DNA of 64,000 nucleotides from Burkholderiales bacterium (lineage in GTDB: Bacteria > Pseudomonadota > Gammaproteobacteria > Burkholderiales > Thiobacteraceae), in contig JAIMAL010000003.1 in NCBI GenBank assembly GCA_023511995.1, positions 75,491 through 139,490 of the forward strand, given 5' to 3'. Positions 18,764-28,084 of the stretch are shown in pieces. A program made the position numbers and the translations under genes. Under the pieces are notes generated by a model that was not told where the DNA came from, did no database searches, and saw nothing but the letters and a program-made list of their open reading frames with translations. Position 1 is the first letter of the stretch. Each line of letters opens with the position of its first letter.

Positions 18764-20074
18764 ATGAATCCCGCCAGCGAGCCCGCCGACGACCTGGAAG
18801 CGCTGCAGACCAAACTGTCTGCCGCGCGCACCCGGCTCATTCTGGAAAAGCCCTTCCTGGGGGCGCTGGTCATGCACCTGGAGCTCAAGGCCGTGGATCC
18901 TTCGGTGTGCCGCTCCACGGGCACCGACGCGCGGTATTTCTACTACAACCCCAGCTTCATCCGGCATCTGTCGCTGGCGCAGACCCAGTTCATGCTGGCC
19001 CACGAGGCCATGCATTGTGCGCTCGCCCATTTCGCCCGCCGGCAGCACCGGGAGATCAGACGCTGGGATGTGGCCTGCGACCATGCGGTGAATCTGATTC
19101 TGTGGGAGGAGGGACTCAAGCCCCCACCCGGGGTGCTCATGAATCCCGAATACCATGGTCTCACCGCGGAGGAGATCTATCCCCTCATCCCCCCCGATCC
19201 CAACGAGGAAACCATCGACAGCCACCTCTATGATCGGGAATCCGGCAGCGGCTCGCAAAAGCGGCCGGATCGCTCCTCCGCCGCAGACCGGGGCGAGGCG
19301 GAGGAAGAGGCGGGCGCAGGGCCGGGACAGGCGGCAGGTGAAAAGCCGCCGCCGCAGTCCCGCCAGGGCGCATCACCAGGGCAGGCGGCGCGCCAGCAGA
19401 ACCAGGCGGGAAGCGAGCCGGAGATCGAGGGCCTGAGCGAGACGGAAAAAGAGGAACTCGCTCGGCAATGGCAACAGCGTCTGGCCGCCGCCGCCCAGCA
19501 GGCGGCGATGGCGGGCAAGCTTTCGCGAAGCCTGATGCGCATGGTGGATGATCTGCTGCAGCCGCAACTGCCGTGGCGCATGCTCCTTGCGCGTTATCTG
19601 AAAACCGCGGCCCGCGACGACTACAGCTTCCAGCGGCCCTCCCGCCGCGAAGGGGAGGCCATCCTGCCTAGCCTCGCCTCCAGCATGATCGATGTGGTGG
19701 TCGTGCTGGATACCAGCGGCTCCATCGACGACGAGGAGCTGCGGGAATTCCTCTCCGAAGTGGACGTGATCAAGGGCCAGATTCGGGCCCGGGTGCTGTT
19801 GCACGCCTGCGATGACAAGCTGTGCGAAAACGGCCCCTGGGTTTACGAAGTCTGGGAGCCGCTTGAGCTGCCCCGCAACCTCACGGGCGGCGGCGGCACG
19901 GATTTCCGCCCGGTGTTTCAGTGGCTGGAGCAAAACCAGCTTCGCCCCGACGTGCTCGTCTATTTCACCGACGCTGAAGGCGAGTTCCCCAAAACTGAAC
20001 CGCCATATCCCGTCATCTGGCTGGTGAAGGGCAAGGCCCCGGTGCCCTGGGGCCAGCGCATCCAGCTGAACTGA
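18764..20074 (+). CDS. VWA-like protein with N-terminal HExxH metallopeptidase-like domain
   Basis: The 436-residue protein has two recognisable parts. Residues 10-150 are a predicted metallopeptidase-like domain with HEAMH at 80-84. Residues 305-436 are a von Willebrand A-like domain with a MIDAS motif, DTSGS at 316-320, and a later GGGGTDF. Between them is a Gln/Gly/Arg-rich linker (about 160-225). This matches the COG3864 (DUF2201) family, which is regularly paired with a MoxR ATPase. The two genes are 4 nt apart and surely form an operon. No function is established that I can name. Confidence 0.82.
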   Translation: MNPASEPADDLEALQTKLSAARTRLILEKPFLGALVMHLELKAVDPSVCRSTGTDARYFYYNPSFIRHLSLAQTQFMLAHEAMHCALAHFARRQHREIRRWDVACDHAVNLILWEEGLKPPPGVLMNPEYHGLTAEEIYPLIPPDPNEETIDSHLYDRESGSGSQKRPDRSSAADRGEAEEEAGAGPGQAAGEKPPPQSRQGASPGQAARQQNQAGSEPEIEGLSETEKEELARQWQQRLAAAAQQAAMAGKLSRSLMRMVDDLLQPQLPWRMLLARYLKTAARDDYSFQRPSRREGEAILPSLASSMIDVVVVLDTSGSIDDEELREFLSEVDVIKGQIRARVLLHACDDKLCENGPWVYEVWEPLELPRNLTGGGGTDFRPVFQWLEQNQLRPDVLVYFTDAEGEFPKTEPPYPVIWLVKGKAPVPWGQRIQLN

Positions 20075-20150
20075 CCCTGCCCCGGTCAATCCCGCAGCGC
20101 TTTGCCACACCCACTTCGCAGGTGAGAAAACCGCGGCGGGGCCCGCCGAC

Positions 20151-21713
20151 TCACGCCGGTCTTGCCCGGGCCGTGATCTCGGCGAGCAGTGTCGGGATGT
20201 CCCAGGCGCCATCCGTGGCAAGATGCACCACGGCTTCGTCCTCCCCCGGTGGCTGCCGCCATTGGCGTTGCAGGGCGAGGACGCGCAAGTCCGCTTCCGC
20301 GGCGTCGGTGCCGGCGGCATGGCGGGCGGCCACCCGCTGTTCGAGGACCTCGGGCGCCGCCTCGCAGGCGAGCAAGACCACGGGATGACCGCCCGCGGCG
20401 GCGCGTGCCCCATCGCGCTCCGCCCGTTTGAGATAGGTGGCGTCCAGGATGCAGGAAAACCCCGCCGCCAGGATGCCGGCGGCGAGTTCATGCAACCGCG
20501 CATAGGTGCGCTGGGTGGCTTCCGGCGTGTAAATGTCAAGGCCCTGGCTTCGCGCCAGGGGGGCAAGCCCAAACAGCCGTTTGCGTTCCACGTCGGAGCG
20601 GACGCGGATGGCGGGGAGCTGCGCCGCGAGTTGCGCCGCTACCGTGCTCTTGCCGGACCCGGACAGGCCGTGCATGACGATGAGTAGCGGTGGCCTGGGC
20701 TGGGAAAACCGCCGCGCCAGGTCCATGTAGTGGGCATAGGTCTGCCAGGCGCTCCACCGCCCCCCATCGCTGCTCGCCTGGGCGGCGGCAAAGGCCGCCA
20801 CCTTGGCGCGCACCACGGCGCGAAAGACCAGGTAATAGCGCAGCACGGCAAGACCGGCGTAGTCGCCGGTTTCCTCCAGATAGACATTGAGGAAGCGCCA
20901 CGCCAGTTCCGGGTGGCCGTGGCTTTCCAGGTCCATGACCAGGAAGGCCGCTTCGCTCATGACGTCGATCCAGCGGAAGGATTCGTTGAACTCGATGCAG
21001 TCGAAGAGGCGGATCCGGCCGTCGATCACCACCATGTTGCCGGTGTGCATGTCGCCGTGGCATTCCCGCACGAAACCCTGGGCCTTGCGTTGGGCAAAGG
21101 CGGAAGCGAGGCGCATGAGCTCCCGCTGCGTCCAGTGGGCGAGCCCATTGAGCTCCTGCCGCTCGCGATCGGTGACGAGAAGCGGCTGAATCTGTTCGAA
21201 GTTCTGCCGCGCCTGGGCGGCGATCAGATCGAAACCGCCCCAGGGGGTGTCCGGCCCGGCGATAGCGAACTGGGCGTGGAGCCCCGCCACATCCCGCGCC
21301 AGCGCCTCGATCTGCCGGGTGGAAAGCGCCCCGCGCGCCATGACTTCCGGCAGCAGCGCCCCCGGGGGGAAGCGCCGCATCCGGACGGCGTATTCGATCA
21401 CCGGGCCCGATCCACCGAGCTGCGGGTCTTCATGGCGGCCGGTGATGGGCACCACGTCGAGGTAGAGGTCGGGCGAAAAGCGGCGGTTTAACCGCAGCTC
21501 CTCCTCGCAATAATGCTTGCGCGCGGCCAGGGTGGTGAAGTCGAGGAAGCCCAGGTCATAGGGCTTCTTGATCTTGTAGGCAAAGTCGCCGGCAAGCAGC
21601 ACACTGGAGACGTGGGTCTCCACCACCTCCACCCGGTCCACCGGATGGGGATAACAACGGGGATCGCACAGGGCCTGCACCAGAATCCGGTGCAATGTTG
21701 CGGCGTCCGGCAT
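20151..21713 (-). CDS. Aminoglycoside-phosphotransferase-like / P-loop kinase fusion protein
   Basis: A 520-residue protein made of two kinase-like halves. The N-terminal half is a phosphotransferase (APH) fold with the catalytic loop ECHGDMHTGNMVV and the metal-binding FDCIEFNE. The C-terminal half is a P-loop kinase with Walker A GLSGSGKST and a following RSDVERKR. Such fusions are common in Proteobacteria and annotated only as bifunctional APH/ATP-binding proteins; a real antibiotic-resistance role is not implied. I chose the ATG at 21713 over 21749 because it begins the family's usual N terminus. It is divergent from typA. Confidence 0.85.
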   Translation of the reverse strand: MPDAATLHRILVQALCDPRCYPHPVDRVEVVETHVSSVLLAGDFAYKIKKPYDLGFLDFTTLAARKHYCEEELRLNRRFSPDLYLDVVPITGRHEDPQLGGSGPVIEYAVRMRRFPPGALLPEVMARGALSTRQIEALARDVAGLHAQFAIAGPDTPWGGFDLIAAQARQNFEQIQPLLVTDRERQELNGLAHWTQRELMRLASAFAQRKAQGFVRECHGDMHTGNMVVIDGRIRLFDCIEFNESFRWIDVMSEAAFLVMDLESHGHPELAWRFLNVYLEETGDYAGLAVLRYYLVFRAVVRAKVAAFAAAQASSDGGRWSAWQTYAHYMDLARRFSQPRPPLLIVMHGLSGSGKSTVAAQLAAQLPAIRVRSDVERKRLFGLAPLARSQGLDIYTPEATQRTYARLHELAAGILAAGFSCILDATYLKRAERDGARAAAGGHPVVLLACEAAPEVLEQRVAARHAAGTDAAEADLRVLALQRQWRQPPGEDEAVVHLATDGAWDIPTLLAEITARARPA

Positions 21714-21812
21714 GGCGCGCCTCACGGGAAGAGGCTGGCATTCTGGCACCCGTCCCGTCCGGGGTCAATGCAGGGAATCTGCGCTGGCCGCGACGGGACT
21801 TCTGCCCGGCCG

Positions 21813-21821
21813 TGCTAGAAT
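21813..21821 (+). promoter_or_regulatory. Extended -10 element for typA
   Basis: TGCTAGAAT is an extended -10 (TGnTAnAAT) 36 nt before the typA ATG. The -35 region is not recognisable. Confidence 0.45.
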
Positions 21822-21857
21822 CACGCCCCTTTCTTTGCCGAAAGTCAGGTCTATACC

Positions 21858-23681
21858 ATGTCCCGCGCCCTTCGCAACATCGCCATCATCGCCCACGTCG
21901 ATCACGGCAAGACCACGCTCGTGGACAAGCTGCTGCAACAGGCGGGCATCTTTGCCGCCCATCAGCAGGTGGGCGAGCGGGTCCTGGACAGCAACGACCT
22001 GGAACGGGAACGCGGCATCACCATCCTTGCCAAGAACGTGGCCATCGAATACCAAAGTGTGCACATCAACATCGTCGATACCCCGGGCCATGCCGATTTC
22101 GGCGGCGAGGTGGAGCGGGTGCTGGGCATGGTGGATGGCGTGCTGCTGCTGGTGGATGCGGTGGAAGGGCCCATGCCGCAGACCCGTTTCGTGACCAGGA
22201 AGGCGCTGGCTTTGGGTCTTACACCCATCGTCGTCGTCAACAAGGTGGACCGGCCGGGTGCCCGTCCGGACTGGGTGGTCAACCAGACCTTCGATCTCTT
22301 TGACCGGCTTGGCGCCACTGAGGCGCAGCTCGATTTCCCCGTGGTCTATGCCTCCGCCCTGCATGGCCAGGCCACCCTCGATTCTCGCCGGCCTTCGTCC
22401 GACATGCGGCCGCTTCTGGAGACGGTGCTGCAACACGTGCCACCACCGGGCGGTGATCGCGACGCACCCCTGCAACTGCAAATCGCCGCCCTTTCCTATT
22501 CCAATTACGTCGGCCGCATCGGTGTCGGGCGCATCAACAACGGACGGCTGCGTCCGGGACAACAGGTGGCTCTGGTGGCAGGTCCCGGGGGTGTGGCGAA
22601 ACCGGGGCGCGTCAACCAGGTGTTTTGCTTCCGCGGCCTGGAGCGGGTGCCGGTGGAGGAGGCAGAGGCCGGCGACATCGTGCTCGTCACCGGGCTGGAG
22701 GAGATTGGCATTGGCCTCACCATCACCGATCGCGAAACGCCGCGGCCGCTGCCCCTGCTGCAAGTGGACGAGCCGACGCTCACCATGACCTTTCAGGTCA
22801 ACACCTCACCCCTGGCGGGCAGCGAGGGCAGATTCGTTACCAGCCGGCAGATCCGGGAGCGGCTGCACAAAGAGCTGCTCACCAATGTCGCGCTGCGGGT
22901 GGAGGACAGCGCCGATGCCGATGTCTTCCTCGTTTCCGGGCGGGGGGAGCTGCATCTGACCATCCTCCTCGAGACCATGCGCCGCGAGGGCTATGAACTG
23001 GCCGTGGGCAAGCCACGGGCGGTGATGAAGGAAATCGACGGCGTCAAATGCGAGCCCTATGAGCTCGTGACCCTCGACGTGGAGGAGGCGCACCAGGGGG
23101 CGGTGATGGAGGAGCTGGGACGGCGGCGTGGCGATCTCGTGGAAATGCAGCCCGATGGCAATGGCCGCGTGCGGCTGGAATACCGGATTCCCGTGCGGGG
23201 TCTCATCGGTTTCCAGGCCGAATTCATGACGCTCACGCGCGGCACCGGCATCATGGCCCACGTCTTCGACGAATACGGGCCGGTGAAGGGGGACATCCCG
23301 GGCCGCCGCAACGGGGTGCTCATCAGCCAGGAAAACGGCGAAGCGGTTGCCTATGCCCTGTGGAATCTGGAAGACCGCGGCCGCTTGTTTGTGAGCCCCG
23401 GTGACAAGCTCTACGAGGGCATGATCATCGGCATTCACAACCGCGACAACGACCTGGTGGTGAATCCGATCAAAGGCAAGAAACTCACCAACATCCGCGC
23501 TTCCGGCAACGATGAGGCGGTGCGTCTCACCCCACCCATCCGGCTCACCCTGGAGGCGGCGGTGGAATTCATCGAGGACGACGAACTGGTGGAAATCACG
23601 CCCCAGTCCATCCGCCTGCGCAAGCGGCATCTCAAGGAACACGAACGCCGGCGTGCGGCGCGGCTGGAAAACGTCGCCTGA
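21858..23681 (+). CDS. typA: Ribosome-associated GTPase TypA/BipA
   Basis: The 607-residue translational GTPase has G1 AHVDHGKTT, switch region [10 protein letters not shown]3 DTPGHADF and G4 NKVDR, then EF-G-like domains and the TypA-specific C-terminal domain ([21 protein letters not shown]). TypA binds the ribosome and supports 50S assembly and growth under stress or low temperature. It is full length, and ends 5 nt before the convergent sensor-like gene. Confidence 0.97.
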   Translation: MSRALRNIAIIAHVDHGKTTLVDKLLQQAGIFAAHQQVGERVLDSNDLERERGITILAKNVAIEYQSVHINIVDTPGHADFGGEVERVLGMVDGVLLLVDAVEGPMPQTRFVTRKALALGLTPIVVVNKVDRPGARPDWVVNQTFDLFDRLGATEAQLDFPVVYASALHGQATLDSRRPSSDMRPLLETVLQHVPPPGGDRDAPLQLQIAALSYSNYVGRIGVGRINNGRLRPGQQVALVAGPGGVAKPGRVNQVFCFRGLERVPVEEAEAGDIVLVTGLEEIGIGLTITDRETPRPLPLLQVDEPTLTMTFQVNTSPLAGSEGRFVTSRQIRERLHKELLTNVALRVEDSADADVFLVSGRGELHLTILLETMRREGYELAVGKPRAVMKEIDGVKCEPYELVTLDVEEAHQGAVMEELGRRRGDLVEMQPDGNGRVRLEYRIPVRGLIGFQAEFMTLTRGTGIMAHVFDEYGPVKGDIPGRRNGVLISQENGEAVAYALWNLEDRGRLFVSPGDKLYEGMIIGIHNRDNDLVVNPIKGKKLTNIRASGNDEAVRLTPPIRLTLEAAVEFIEDDELVEITPQSIRLRKRHLKEHERRRAARLENVA

Positions 23682-23686
23682 ACGCC

Positions 23687-24943
23687 TTACTGACCATTGC
23701 CCGGCCGGCGCATGCCGGCTTCCAGCTTCTGCATGGCCTTGAGCAGTTGGGCGGTGCGCCGCGCCACGCGGGCTTCCAGCTCTTCGTTGATTCTTTCCAG
23801 CTCTGCGGTGCGCTCCGCCACCTTGAGCTCAAGCTCGTCGCGGGCTTTTTTCAGCGCCTCCTCGAATTGGCGGCGTTGTTCGATCTCCGCCTCGAGATGC
23901 CGTTGCACCGCCCGCAGCCGGCGGTTGACGCGCAGGGTGTAGAGATAGGCGGCGGCAAGCACGAGGAGCACGAGGCCAAGCCCGGCAAGCAAGCCCTGGT
24001 TCTGCTTGAGCAGCCGGGCGTAATCCGTTTTGCCGTTGCGGCTGTAGGGGCCGACGGAAAGCTCCCGCATGAGCTCATGGACGGCGTGATAGTCGAGGGG
24101 GACCGTCCATTCCGAATAGCCGGCCGCCTGCGCTGCGGGGTCGTCGGGCGGCATTTTGAGCAGGGCAATGGCCACCTGCTGGGCGAGCGCGTCCGGGGTG
24201 TGGCGCAGAACGGCGAAGGCCCAGTCCGGATAGAGCTCGGTGCTCAACAGGTAGGGGAAGTCTTCCACCTGGCGGGGGTTGAGGATACGCAACTCCCGCA
24301 GGTTGATGCGGCCGGCGGCGGCGAGGCTTTCCAGCACACCCGTGCGCACCGTGCCGGCGTCGGTGCGGCCGTCGCGCACGGCATAGACGATCTGGTCCTG
24401 GGGAAAGCCGGAGAAGGTGAGTTCCCGCAGGTCACGCTCCGGTTCGATGCCCTGGCGTTTGAGCTCCCGCCAGGCCAGCCACCAGCCGCCGAAGGCATTG
24501 GGGTGCACGGCCATGAAGCGTTTGCCCCGCAGGTCAGCCAGGGTGCGGATGTCCTTGCGGTCGGCGCGGGTGAAAATGACGGCGCCGAAGCGGCTCAGGC
24601 CGCCGTGGGGGGTGGGGCTTTTCAGGGTGGCGATGCGGGTGATGCCATAGAGATATTCCAGCTCCGCGTAGGAGCCCGGGTTGGTGAGGACGAATTCCAC
24701 CTCCCGGTATTCCACCGCGGGACCGATGTCATCGTTGGTGAGGGGCACGATGACGAAGGTGAAACCGGGAATCTGCCGCGTCAGGTAGTGGGCGGTGGGC
24801 GTCCAGTCACGGATGGCTTCCTCCTTGCCGCGGTGGGCAAGCACCCCGATGCGCACCAGGCGATCGGCGGCAAACGCCTGGGTTGCCGCGAGCCAGGCGC
24901 TGACAAGGAAAAACACGAAGAGGGGCAGGCAGCGGCGGAACAT
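23687..24943 (-). CDS. PhnD-like periplasmic sensor with membrane anchor and coiled coil, no kinase domain
   Basis: The 418-residue protein starts with a signal/anchor (LFVFFLVSAWLA). A PhnD-type substrate-binding domain follows (about 28-290), with VRIGVLAHRGKEEAIRDW and LRGKRFMAVHPNAFGGWW, as in the sensor half of TtrS-like histidine kinases. Next come one membrane helix (GLLAGLGLVLLVLAAAYLYTL) and an acidic coiled coil (about 335-405). It then stops, 5 nt from the typA stop, with no HisKA or ATPase domain. The natural ligand is unknown. The ATG at 24943 is preferred because it directly begins the signal sequence. It is divergent from relA. Confidence 0.8.
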   Translation of the reverse strand: MFRRCLPLFVFFLVSAWLAATQAFAADRLVRIGVLAHRGKEEAIRDWTPTAHYLTRQIPGFTFVIVPLTNDDIGPAVEYREVEFVLTNPGSYAELEYLYGITRIATLKSPTPHGGLSRFGAVIFTRADRKDIRTLADLRGKRFMAVHPNAFGGWWLAWRELKRQGIEPERDLRELTFSGFPQDQIVYAVRDGRTDAGTVRTGVLESLAAAGRINLRELRILNPRQVEDFPYLLSTELYPDWAFAVLRHTPDALAQQVAIALLKMPPDDPAAQAAGYSEWTVPLDYHAVHELMRELSVGPYSRNGKTDYARLLKQNQGLLAGLGLVLLVLAAAYLYTLRVNRRLRAVQRHLEAEIEQRRQFEEALKKARDELELKVAERTAELERINEELEARVARRTAQLLKAMQKLEAGMRRPGNGQ

Positions 24944-25002
24944 GGGGGGCTTTGCACCGGTCTCACCGGCCGAGTCTAGCACAGCCCCTTGCGCCCTTCT
25001 GG

Positions 25003-25008
25003 GATAAT
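25003..25008 (+). promoter_or_regulatory. -10-like element directly before relA
   Basis: GATAAT ends 6 nt before the relA ATG, with no clear -35 element and no ribosome binding site between. If used, transcription would begin at or next to the ATG. Confidence 0.35.
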
Positions 25009-25014
25009 CCCATC

Positions 25015-27222
25015 ATGGTTTCCACGGCTCGAAGACCCTTGCCCGGCCCGCTTTCCTCGCCGGAAGCGTGGCTTGCCGCCCACGGTTACGAAGGGGCGGG
25101 GCGGGAGGTGCTGGCCACGGCCTTCGCGCTGGCGCGGCAGGCTTACGCTGAGGCCGAGGGCGGCGAGACTTTCCAGCATGCCCTGGCGGTGGCCGATGTG
25201 ATTGCGGCGCTGCAGCTCGACCACCAGGCGGTGGCGGCGGCCCTGCTCGCTCCGGCGCTGGAAAGGGGTCTTGTGGCGCCGGAGGTCATCGGCGAGCAAC
25301 TGGGTCGTGACATCCTGCGCCTCGTCGAGGGGGTGAGCCGCATGGGCCAGGTGCACCGTGCTGGCATGGACCTCACGGTGAAAGAGGGCGGGCAGGCTGC
25401 CGCAAGCCAGGCCGAAGCGCTGCGCAAGATGCTGCTGGCCATGGCGGAGGACATCCGCGTCGTCCTCATCATCCTCGCCGAACAGGTACAACTTTTGCGG
25501 GAGCTGGTCAAAAGCGAGCACCCTTCCCGCCTCCGGCTGGCGCGGGAGGCGCAGGAGATTTTCGCGCCGCTCGCCAACCGTCTTGGCATCTGGCAGCTCA
25601 AGTGGGAACTGGAAGACCTCGCCCTGCGCATCCTGGAGCCGGAGCTCTACCGGCGTCTTGCGCGGCTGCTGGATGAGCGGCGGCTCGACCGCGAGCAATA
25701 CATCGCCCGCGTCATCGACATCCTGCGGGAGGAGCTGGCCCGTGCCGGCATTGCCGCGGAAGTCACCGGCCGTCCCAAGCACATCTACAGCATCTGGCGC
25801 AAGATGAAGCTTAAAAATCTCGATTTCGAACAGGTGTACGACGTGCGGGCAGTGCGGGTGCTGGTCAACGACGTCAAGGACTGCTACGCCGTGCTCGGCG
25901 TCGTGCACGGCCTGTGGCAGCCCATTCCCGGCGAATTTGACGATTACATCGCCCACCCCAAGGCCAACGACTACCGTTCCCTGCACACCGCGGTGATCGG
26001 TCCCGAGGGCAAGGCGCTGGAGGTGCAGATTCGCACCCACGAAATGCACCGCCATGCGGAGTACGGGGTCGCCGCTCACTGGCGTTACAAGGAAGGCAGC
26101 CGACCCAGCCAGGGCTTCGACGAAAAGATCGCGTGGCTGCGCCAACTCCTGGCCTGGCGGGACGAGGTGGCCGCCAGCGGCGGTGATGCGGGCGAATGGG
26201 TGGAGCAGTTCAAGACAGAGCTGTTCCGGGACCGGGTCTATGTGCTCACCCCGCAGGGGAAGGTGATCGACCTTCCCCAGGGCGCCACGCCCCTCGATTT
26301 CGCCTACGCCGTGCACACCGAGCTGGGGCATCGCTGTCGTGGCGCCAAGGTGGATGGCCAAATCGTGCCCCTCAACTACAAACTCAGAAACGCGCAGCGG
26401 GTGGAAATCCTCACCATTAGACAGGGCGGGCCTTCCCGCGACTGGCTGTCGGCGGACTACCTCGTCACGGCGCGGGCGCGGGCCAAGGTGCGCCAGTGGT
26501 TCAACGCGCAAAACCACGAGGCGCACGTCGCCCAGGGCAGGGAGGTGCTGGAACGGGAGCTCACCCGGCTTGGGGTTGGCGGGATCAACCAGGAGAAACT
26601 TGCGCAGAAGTTCGGTCATTCCCGCCTGGAGGATTTTCTCGCCGCCCTGGGGCGTGGCGATTACCGGCAAATCCAGGTGGAGCAGGCCATCCGCAGTCTC
26701 ACCGAGGCCCCGCAGCGGGAAAGCCCGCCGCTTGCGCGTCGGCAGCCGGCAAGGCGCGGCGGAAGCGATGTCCTCATCGAAGGTGTGGGCAACCTCCCCG
26801 TGACTTACGGCAAATGCTGCCGGCCGGTGCCGCCGGATCCCATCGTCGCCTATCTTACGCGGGCGCGGGGAGCCGTCGTGCATCGCCAGGACTGCCCCAA
26901 CGTGCGCCGTCTCGAAGGCCGGGACAACGGCCGGCTGCTCGCGGCGAGCTGGGATACCGGGGCGGATACGCTGCACGCGGTGGAGCTTCTGGTGCGGGGC
27001 AGCGACCGCCCGGGTCTTTTGCGCGATGTGCTGGCGGCGCTCGCCGCGCAAAAGATCAACCCCTTGGGGGTGAACGCGGTGAGTGGGGGCGGCCTCACCG
27101 ATCTGCGGCTCACGGTGGAAGTGCGCGATCTGGAGCAATTGCAGCGCCTGCTGGCCGTGCTGGCCGGGGTGCGCGGCGTGCGCGTGGCGCGGCGCAGCCT
27201 GCAGGGCGAGGGCATGGCCTAA
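25015..27222 (+). CDS. relA: GTP pyrophosphokinase RelA
   Basis: The 735-residue alarmone synthetase has an N-terminal HD-like region in which the catalytic His-Asp pair is missing (ALLAPALERGLVAPEV where bifunctional enzymes have the HD motif). It therefore looks like a synthetase-only RelA. The synthetase domain has GRPKHIYSIWRKMKLKNL and VYDVRAVRVLV. A TGS domain (VYVLTPQGKVIDLPQGATPL), a zinc-finger/helical region with KCCRPVPPD and a C-terminal ACT domain follow. It makes (p)ppGpp on starved ribosomes. A SpoT-type hydrolase must lie elsewhere. Confidence 0.95.
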   Translation: MVSTARRPLPGPLSSPEAWLAAHGYEGAGREVLATAFALARQAYAEAEGGETFQHALAVADVIAALQLDHQAVAAALLAPALERGLVAPEVIGEQLGRDILRLVEGVSRMGQVHRAGMDLTVKEGGQAAASQAEALRKMLLAMAEDIRVVLIILAEQVQLLRELVKSEHPSRLRLAREAQEIFAPLANRLGIWQLKWELEDLALRILEPELYRRLARLLDERRLDREQYIARVIDILREELARAGIAAEVTGRPKHIYSIWRKMKLKNLDFEQVYDVRAVRVLVNDVKDCYAVLGVVHGLWQPIPGEFDDYIAHPKANDYRSLHTAVIGPEGKALEVQIRTHEMHRHAEYGVAAHWRYKEGSRPSQGFDEKIAWLRQLLAWRDEVAASGGDAGEWVEQFKTELFRDRVYVLTPQGKVIDLPQGATPLDFAYAVHTELGHRCRGAKVDGQIVPLNYKLRNAQRVEILTIRQGGPSRDWLSADYLVTARARAKVRQWFNAQNHEAHVAQGREVLERELTRLGVGGINQEKLAQKFGHSRLEDFLAALGRGDYRQIQVEQAIRSLTEAPQRESPPLARRQPARRGGSDVLIEGVGNLPVTYGKCCRPVPPDPIVAYLTRARGAVVHRQDCPNVRRLEGRDNGRLLAASWDTGADTLHAVELLVRGSDRPGLLRDVLAALAAQKINPLGVNAVSGGGLTDLRLTVEVRDLEQLQRLLAVLAGVRGVRVARRSLQGEGMA

Positions 27223-27269
27223 CGCCGCCCGCGCCGGTGGAACTTCCCTTAAACCGCGCCCACAAAGGC

Positions 27270-27298
27270 TTTACAAGCGTGCCTTCGCTCCCTATAAT
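27270..27298 (+). promoter_or_regulatory. Sigma-70 promoter for tRNA-Ala
   Basis: TTTACA, a 17-nt spacer and a perfect TATAAT end 12 nt before the mature 5' end of tRNA-Ala. This is the strongest sigma-70 match in the window and could also drive the downstream small ORF and tRNA-Glu. Confidence 0.8.
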
Positions 27299-27310
27299 GG
27301 CGCGCTTTCT

Positions 27311-27386
<76 letters not shown>

Positions 27387-27400
27387 GATTGTGAGACACG

Positions 27401-27586
27401 GTGCACCGGCTAGGCGTCATCTCGGTTTGGGTCGGCATCCTGGCCACCGCCGCCGGTTTGGTGGTTGGCTTTGCCGAACTGGCCGCCGGGAGGGAAGCCG
27501 ACGCCGGGCCGTGGATCAGCCTGGTCCCGCTGGGGTTTGCGCTGATGCTTTTCGGCGTCGCGGCCACCCAGCTCACCAGAAAATGA
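27401..27586 (+). CDS. Small putative two-helix membrane protein
   Basis: A 61-residue ORF starting with GTG between the two tRNA genes. It would have two hydrophobic helices (VISVWVGILATAAGLVVGFAEL and WISLVPLGFALMLFGVAATQL) joined by a charged turn. No family recognised. The clean two-helix topology supports coding, but there is no strong ribosome binding site. Confidence 0.45.
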   Translation: MHRLGVISVWVGILATAAGLVVGFAELAAGREADAGPWISLVPLGFALMLFGVAATQLTRK

Positions 27587-27609
27587 CAACCGACTAAGCA
27601 CAGCGTTTA

Positions 27610-27685
27610 GTCCCCATCGTCTAGAGGCCTAGGACATCGCCCTTTCACGGCGGTAACCGGGGTTCGAATCCCCGTGGGGACGCCA
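27610..27685 (+). tRNA. tRNA-Glu (anticodon TTC)
   Basis: A 76-nt cloverleaf. The anticodon stem TCGCC/GGCGG encloses the loop CTTTCAC, giving anticodon TTC. The T arm has GGTTCGAATCC, the acceptor stem is GTCCCCA/TGGGGAC, and the CCA end is encoded. Confidence 0.97.
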
Positions 27686-27688
27686 GAC

Positions 27689-27714
27689 AAAAAGCCACCT
27701 CCGGGTGGCTTTTT
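27689..27714 (+). terminator. Rho-independent terminator after tRNA-Glu
   Basis: GCCACC-TCCG-GGTGGC, flanked by five A upstream and five T downstream, begins 4 nt after the tRNA CCA end. Confidence 0.9.
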
Positions 27715-27765
27715 GCTTACACCACGCCCTGCCTTGCGCAGGCATGCGCCTGCCGGCGGGGCCCT

Positions 27766-28014
27766 TCACGCGCCGTTTCCTTCGAGGGCGCGCCGCAGTG
27801 CCGCCAGCTCCTCCCGGGGGTCGGCGAAATCCTCGTAGCGGTGATCCGTGCGCGCGTACCAGTAGCGGCTGTTCCAGGCATCCCCCTCGATTTTGTGCAG
27901 GATGGCGTGCAACCAGCAGGCAAGGGGATCGTTCCTTTCCTGCACGATGCGATGGGCGAGGTGCCAGTCGCCGCTTTCCGCCGCGCTCACGGCGTGTTCC
28001 AGTGTACGATCCAT
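27766..28014 (-). CDS. Conserved hypothetical protein
   Basis: An 82-residue soluble protein with DWHLAHRIVQERNDPLACWL and AWNSRYWYARTDHRY. The pattern is that of a small proteobacterial family of unknown function I have seen near housekeeping genes. It looks helical and repeat-like (TPR-like at best). It stands alone between the tRNA-Glu terminator and the divergent sulfotransferase-like gene. Confidence 0.6.
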   Translation of the reverse strand: MDRTLEHAVSAAESGDWHLAHRIVQERNDPLACWLHAILHKIEGDAWNSRYWYARTDHRYEDFADPREELAALRRALEGNGA

Positions 28015-28084
28015 GGCAGCAGAATAACGCAGGCACCGACGCCGGGAAAGGGCGTGGCGCCTGTGCCTCTCAAAGGAAACCCAC

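Noticed and set aside
20151-21713. Antibiotic-resistance gene (aminoglycoside phosphotransferase)
   Set aside because: The APH fold is generic and fused to a P-loop kinase; chromosomal orthologs are not resistance determinants.
24976-27138. 720-codon open frame antisense to relA
   Set aside because: relA is a full-length, well-conserved enzyme; the antisense frame is a high-GC shadow with no recognisable pattern.
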